The position numbers were made by a program, and so were the translations under genes. Below, one piece after another: positions 13,417 to 16,502 of a stretch of 16,502 nucleotides of DNA; position 1 is the first letter of the stretch, and every line of letters begins with the position of its first letter. Source of the DNA: an uncultured Collinsella sp. (lineage in GTDB: Bacteria > Actinomycetota > Coriobacteriia > Coriobacteriales > Coriobacteriaceae). The notes beneath the pieces were generated by a model. That model saw only the letters and a list, made by a program, of their open reading frames with translations, was not told where the DNA came from and made no database searches. The stretch spans positions 1 through 16,502 of the forward strand of contig CABQMC010000014.1 in NCBI GenBank assembly GCA_902465115.1, read 5' to 3'.

Positions 13417-13992
13417 ATGGCGGAGACTTCAAAAACGAACCGAACAAAGCGAAGTGCGGCGCCGGTCGGCCGGCGTACGACTTCGCGGACGTGGGGCAAA
13501 AGCGCCTCGGGGTTCGACGGCTCGTTCAAGCGCACAAAATATGGCTATCCTTCGGCAAGCGCTCGCTTGGCAATGCAGGCCGAGTCCTCGTTGTGGGGAC
13601 GAAGGCGCGTGGTGGGCTCAAAGCTCAAGCACGATGGAACGCTCGGCTACATTAGCCGTGGCGCTGCTCGCCGTAGCGGCCTCAATCCCGCAGGCTGGCA
13701 TCGCTACGTTCCGATCGCGGTCGTTGTTGCGATAATCGTCATCGCGCTCGCGGCGCTCGGATATGCCGGCGACGGCGCGAGTCTGGGCGCGATGTTCAAA
13801 TCGCCTGAACTTGCGCATGCTGGCACGGAGCTTGTTGAGGGCGCACAAGACCAGACGGGTGTGGCGCCCCAGCGCGGTATGGTCGCAGCTGCTGCCACCA
13901 TTGCCGATGCTCAAAAGGACGAAGGCGGGCAAAGCGACGACGCCGATGCGAGTCAGACGAGCGAAACGGCAACAACTCCATCGGCAAGATAA
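13417..13992 (+). CDS. Unknown single-pass membrane protein with basic N-terminal half
   Basis: I do not recognise a family. It has 191 residues from ATG 13417, with GGGGGAG only 1-2 bases before it; an in-frame GTG at 13363 would add 18 residues and cannot be excluded. Residues 1-97 are strongly basic, rich in Arg, Lys, Ser and Gly (NRTKRSAAPVGRRTTSR, SFKRTKYGYP, SLWGRRRVVGSKLK). Residues 98-117 (YVPIAVVVAIIVIALAALGY) form one membrane helix. The rest (118-191) is acidic and low in complexity, ending in Asp/Ser/Thr-rich sequence. The positive-inside rule puts the basic half in the cytoplasm, where it might touch nucleic acid or the membrane surface. It lies 83 bp after the degenerate NtrC-type gene on the same strand and may share its transcript. 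Confidence 0.72.
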   Translation: MAETSKTNRTKRSAAPVGRRTTSRTWGKSASGFDGSFKRTKYGYPSASARLAMQAESSLWGRRRVVGSKLKHDGTLGYISRGAARRSGLNPAGWHRYVPIAVVVAIIVIALAALGYAGDGASLGAMFKSPELAHAGTELVEGAQDQTGVAPQRGMVAAAATIADAQKDEGGQSDDADASQTSETATTPSAR

Positions 13993-14036
13993 GTTGCGAG
14001 TGGGGCAGCAAATATGGGACGGGGCCTTTCAGCGGG

Positions 14037-14060
14037 TCCGCCGTTCGTTAGAACGGCGGA
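14037..14060. terminator. Hairpin between convergent genes
   Basis: TCCGCCGTTC and GAACGGCGGA form a perfect 10-bp stem with loop GTTA, placed between the convergent membrane-protein and nitroreductase genes. No U-tract follows on either strand, so it is a probable rather than certain terminator. Confidence 0.6.
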
Positions 14061-14065
14061 ACTAA

Positions 14066-14587
14066 TCACCTGACGTAAACGACGTTGTCGCGGCGAGGCT
14101 TGGCCTCGGGAAGCACGTCCTCGGCGTAGCCCAGAATGCAGTTGCCCACACCGCGCAGGCTTCCGTCGGCGGGCAGGTCCCAGCTGGCCAGCAGCTCCAG
14201 GCCCTCGGGCGAATCGAAAACCTCGTGGGCGCGATGAATCCAGCACGAATCGACGCCCAGCGCATAGGCTGCGTTAAGCAGGTTGCCCATGGCGAGCGAG
14301 CCGTCTTCCAGGTGCGTGGGCACGCTGCGGTCGACGAGCACTACCACAACAGTCTTGGCCCCGTAGAAGGGATCGCCATCGCTGCCCATAACTTGGGCGT
14401 TGAGCTGCGAGAGACGCTCGACGGTCGCGGGGTCGGTGACGGCGACGAACGTGACCGGCTGACGTCCCATGCCGCTCGGCGCGTACTGGCCTGCCTCGAT
14501 AATGCGTGCGAGCTTTTCTGCCTCGACGGGGCGATCGCTGTAGTTGCGGCAGCTACGGCGATGGATGAGCGCTTCGATGGTCTCCAT
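14066..14587 (-). CDS. Nitroreductase-family flavoprotein
   Basis: 173 residues from ATG 14587, with ribosome site AGGAGA; upstream in-frame codons to 15127 overlap the divergent gene and are not credible. Family features: ALIHRRSCRNYSDRPV (6-21), where the first arginines and serine bind the FMN phosphate; AGQYAPSGMGRQPVTFVAV (32-50); GNLLNAAYALGVDSCWI (101-117); and GVGNCILGYAEDVLPEAKPRRDN (147-168), the usual C-terminal cofactor loop. The protein is FMN-dependent, acts as a dimer, and uses NAD(P)H to reduce nitro compounds, quinones or a metabolite that cannot be named from sequence. It is at the short end for the family. It is transcribed away from the small gene at 14882 and shares a 294-bp gap with it. 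Confidence 0.92.
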   Translation of the reverse strand: METIEALIHRRSCRNYSDRPVEAEKLARIIEAGQYAPSGMGRQPVTFVAVTDPATVERLSQLNAQVMGSDGDPFYGAKTVVVVLVDRSVPTHLEDGSLAMGNLLNAAYALGVDSCWIHRAHEVFDSPEGLELLASWDLPADGSLRGVGNCILGYAEDVLPEAKPRRDNVVYVR

Positions 14588-14804
14588 GGGTTCTCCTAGC
14601 GATGACGTTGCAGATACTCCGTTCTTACCCGTCGTGCCGTAGCCGTAATCGCGCAGAGGGCCCAAACAGCAATAGTCACCAATCGGAAAAGTCGGCTTGC
14701 ATAAAACTGCGGCAAGAATGTGAGAAGCTAATGAGATGGTTAAACGTTTTATCCCGTCTACCCTGCGGTTTTTTACCACTTGCCTAAAACATGGGCGCAT
14801 ATCC

Positions 14805-14846
14805 ATTGATAAAGGTTTTACTAAAGGGGTACCAACGTTTATCAAT
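14805..14846. promoter_or_regulatory. Dyad upstream of the 96-residue protein gene
   Basis: ATTGATAAA (14805-14813) and TTTATCAAT (14838-14846) form a perfect 9-bp inverted repeat spaced by 24 bp, ending 35 bp before ATG 14882. A related GTTTTATC lies further up near 14746. The arms could be paired operator half-sites or a leader hairpin. The rest of the 294-bp gap from 14588 shows no gene. Confidence 0.45.
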
Positions 14847-14881
14847 GCGCTGTGGTGGCGCTGGGCCAGGAGGTAACTATC

Positions 14882-15172
14882 ATGTTCCAGGCTGGAGATG
14901 TCGTCGAGACTGACTTCGAAGGATTTCTGAAGCTGCTGCGTTCCAAGACGCGCGCTTTCGTGTCGATCAACGATCACGAGTACTACATCACGCACACCGA
15001 TGGCTATTGGCGTGTTCAGGATTGCGAGACCCTCAACGATAAGGGCCACTTTACTGATTGCTCCGAGCTGGTCAACACGGTCTGCGAGGTCGTCGAGCTG
15101 CCTTGGATCTGCGGCAAGAGCCTGCACGACAGCTTTGCGGGCGCAACGGTCTACGAGGCCGTCGCTGCCTAA
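14882..15172 (+). CDS. Small conserved-looking protein of unknown function
   Basis: 96 residues from ATG 14882, fixed by a full AGGAGG at 14868-14873 with 8-base spacing. No signal peptide or membrane segment is visible, so it is cytoplasmic. It is acidic, rich in aromatic residues and has four cysteines (48, 60, 68, 77) without a clear metal motif. The order FEGFLKLLRSKTRAFVSIND, EYYITHTDGYWRVQDCE, then FTDCSELVNTVCEVVELPWICGKSL suggests a small mixed alpha/beta fold. I recognise no family. The strong ribosome site, own dyad and strong terminator indicate a real, well-expressed single gene. Confidence 0.82.
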   Translation: MFQAGDVVETDFEGFLKLLRSKTRAFVSINDHEYYITHTDGYWRVQDCETLNDKGHFTDCSELVNTVCEVVELPWICGKSLHDSFAGATVYEAVAA

Positions 15173-15199
15173 CGGGCAAATACATCGCTATTCTCGCGT

Positions 15200-15235
15200 G
15201 ACCGCCGGCGCCGCCCCCGCGCCGGCGGTCTTTTT
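15200..15235 (+). terminator. Intrinsic terminator of the 96-residue protein gene
   Basis: GACCGCCGGCGC (15200-15211) and GCGCCGGCGGTC (15219-15230) form a perfect 12-bp GC stem with a 7-base loop, followed by TTTTT. Confidence 0.95.
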
Positions 15236-15278
15236 CTATCGATATGCAATGTAGAGCCGACCATATATGTCGAGCTTA

Positions 15279-15307
15279 TTGACGATAGTCAAAACTCGGA
15301 CTAATCT
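15279..15307 (+). promoter_or_regulatory. Promoter of the marR-ABC exporter operon
   Basis: TTGACG (15279-15284) and TAATCT (15302-15307) with a 17-bp spacer, 46 bp upstream of the MarR start. This is the best vegetative promoter match in the window. Confidence 0.7.
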
Positions 15308-15339
15308 AGAAATACAAATTGGTCAAAATTCGGACAATC
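15288..15339. promoter_or_regulatory. Two direct repeats, probable MarR operators
   Basis: GTCAAAACTCGGACTAATC (15288-15306) and GTCAAAATTCGGACAATC (15322-15339) are near-identical and start 34 bp apart. The first covers the spacer and -10 of the promoter; the second lies just past the expected transcription start. TTGAC-GATA-GTCAA (15279-15292) is an added inverted repeat. Such placement fits self-repression by the MarR protein. Confidence 0.65.
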
Positions 15340-15353
15340 GAATGGTGGGATAG

Positions 15354-15854
15354 ATGAATAGCGCGGTTACGCTGGTCGATTTCGACCGGATGCTCAATGG
15401 ACTCGATCATATCTATTCGGAGTTCTCACGCGCCTGCGGCCTTTCGGACTGCGCCTATTGGATGCTCGTCGACATCAGCACGGCGGGCGGCAGCGTCGCT
15501 GTGAGTCGTCTGACAAGCGAATGGTTCTATAGCAAACAGACGATCAACTCGGCCATTAAAACCTTGACGGCGCGGGGTTTCGCCACGCTGGGGTTTGCCG
15601 AAGGCAGTCGCAAGAACAAGGTTGTAAGCCTGACCGAAGAGGGCAGGCGATTTGCCGAGCGTTATGCGCTGCCGGCGCAAGGGGCCGAGCAGAGAGCCTT
15701 CGATGCCCTCGAGCCATGGGAGCAGCGCGAGATTATGCGCTTGATCGGCAAATTCTCTCAGGTGCTCGGCGACGAGTGCGAGACATTTAAGCAGCAGGTG
15801 GCAGCCGAAAGTCAGATGCAAGATCGACGTGAGGGGGAGTCGTGCGACTGCTAA
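15354..15854 (+). CDS. MarR-family transcriptional regulator
   Basis: 166 residues, with the usual MarR plan. Residues 10-30 are a dimerisation helix. The winged helix spans about 34-95: VAVSRLTSEWFYSKQTINSAIKTLTARGF as the HTH, then the wing GFAEGSRKNKVVSLTEEGRRF. C-terminal dimer helices span 96-148, followed by a polar tail. GGTGGGATAG precedes ATG 15354. MarR proteins repress drug-efflux or stress genes until a ligand releases them. Here the 3' end overlaps the start of an ABC exporter gene, so the two are cotranscribed and translationally coupled. The ligand is unknown. Confidence 0.93.
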   Translation: MNSAVTLVDFDRMLNGLDHIYSEFSRACGLSDCAYWMLVDISTAGGSVAVSRLTSEWFYSKQTINSAIKTLTARGFATLGFAEGSRKNKVVSLTEEGRRFAERYALPAQGAEQRAFDALEPWEQREIMRLIGKFSQVLGDECETFKQQVAAESQMQDRREGESCDC

Positions 15855-16502
15855 TGAGGTTTTTGAAGCCCTATCGAGGGCTTGTCGCAGTGACGCTGCT
15901 GGTGCTGCTGGTGGATAACGTCGGTACGCTGTTGGTTCCCACGATGCTGGCGAACATGGTCAACACCGGTATTACCACGGGCGATGTCGACTACATTTTA
16001 CGCAACGGCCTATACATGTTTATCGCGACCAGCATGGCTAGCGGCGGCACGGTGCTGGGCTGCTATCTTTCGGCGCGCCTGGCCGCCAACGTGGCCTGCG
16101 ATATCCGCAATGCCGTGTACGACAAATCGCTCGAGCTCGCTGCCAGCGACTTTGAGCGTTTTGGCACGGGATCGATGATCACACGCTCGCTCAACGACAT
16201 CAACGTGATTCAGCAGGCTATCCTGCAGACGATTCAGCTGGTGCTGCCGGTGCCGTTCTTGGCCGTCGCGGGCATCATTTTTGCTTGGTTCATCGATCCC
16301 GCTATGGGAACGCTGTTGGGCGTGGTAGTTGCGATCGTGCTGGTGGCGGCGGTCTTTACGGTGGCTAACGCCGCGCCGATTTTTATGCGCCTTCAGAGCT
16401 TTATCGACCGTATGAACGTGGTGCTGCGTGAGAACATCGTGGGCGTTCGCGTCATCCGCGCTTTCAATAAGGAGCGCCACGAGGAGCAGCGCCTGGACGA
16501 GG
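15842..16502 (+). CDS. ABC exporter half-transporter, membrane domain (partial, C-terminus beyond right edge)
   Basis: An open frame runs from GTG 15842 to the window edge, 220 codons. GAGGGGG at 15831-15837 fits the GTG start; the alternative ATG 15854 overlaps the MarR stop as TAATG. What is present is an ABC type-1 transmembrane domain: LMRFLKPYRGLVAVTLLVLL at the N-terminus, ARLAANVACDIRNAVYDKSLEL, FGTGSMITRSLNDINVIQQ (the conserved coupling region) and ENIVGVRVIRAFNKERHEEQ. About four to five membrane helices are visible. The nucleotide-binding domain should follow outside the window. MarR-linked exporters of this type usually come as two adjacent half-transporter genes that form a heterodimeric multidrug pump; the second gene cannot be checked here. 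Confidence 0.9.
   Translation, partial: MRLLMRFLKPYRGLVAVTLLVLLVDNVGTLLVPTMLANMVNTGITTGDVDYILRNGLYMFIATSMASGGTVLGCYLSARLAANVACDIRNAVYDKSLELAASDFERFGTGSMITRSLNDINVIQQAILQTIQLVLPVPFLAVAGIIFAWFIDPAMGTLLGVVVAIVLVAAVFTVANAAPIFMRLQSFIDRMNVVLRENIVGVRVIRAFNKERHEEQRLDE

Noticed and set aside
14588-15127. N-terminal extension of the nitroreductase frame to 15127
   Set aside because: The extension overlaps the divergent 96-residue gene, and the ribosome site AGGAGA marks the start at 14587.

Overview
The window looks like a chromosomal segment of a high-GC, Gram-positive anaerobe of the Coriobacteriia, most likely Collinsella or a close relative. I base this on the GC-rich codon use, the mix of Firmicutes-like and actinobacterial-like genes, and two families of short palindromes scattered between genes. 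No database search was possible, so the genus is an inference. There is no rRNA, tRNA, CRISPR array, phage gene or transposase in view.

Layout, left to right. (1) 1-741, minus: membrane-anchored secreted DNA/RNA non-specific nuclease, cut by the left edge. (2) 742-1208: intergenic region with a palindrome of family A and then an array of about eleven TTTAGAGAGA half-sites. (3) 1209-2909, plus: AlbA_2 / HATPase_c_4 / winged-helix regulator fed by that array. (4) 3030-3908, minus: LarE-type sulfur transferase. (5) 4076-4726, plus: HAD phosphatase or phosphomutase. (6) 4840-5952, minus: LacI-family regulator. (7) 6198-7760, plus: Tat-type lipoprotein binding protein and permease of an amino acid ABC importer with no ATPase gene beside it. 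(8) 7956-9803, plus: glmS with a clear terminator. (9) 9922-10623, minus, and 10817-11851, plus: a divergent GntR/FCD regulator and YeiH-family transporter. (10) 12116-13333 and 13417-13992, plus: a degenerate NtrC-type regulator that has lost its ATPase motifs, followed by an unknown single-pass membrane protein. (11) 14066-14587, minus: nitroreductase. (12) 14882-15172, plus: small unknown protein with a strong terminator. (13) 15354-16502, plus: MarR regulator translationally coupled to an ABC exporter that runs off the right edge.

Most transcription units are short and carry their own regulator: LacI lies divergent from the amino acid importer, GntR divergent from YeiH, and MarR leads the ABC exporter. 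Two palindrome families, three copies each, sit in the gaps. Family A is at 897-943, 2985-3031 and 6019-6064. Family B is at 6082-6116, 7771-7808 and 9875-9915. Both carry CCTGTCCC in or next to the loop, which suggests related REP-like elements moved in trans.

The most unusual locus is 944-2984: the AlbA_2 regulator and its operator array, bracketed by two family-A palindromes in direct orientation. The next most unusual is the ATPase-dead NtrC-like protein at 12116-13333 with its membrane-protein neighbour.
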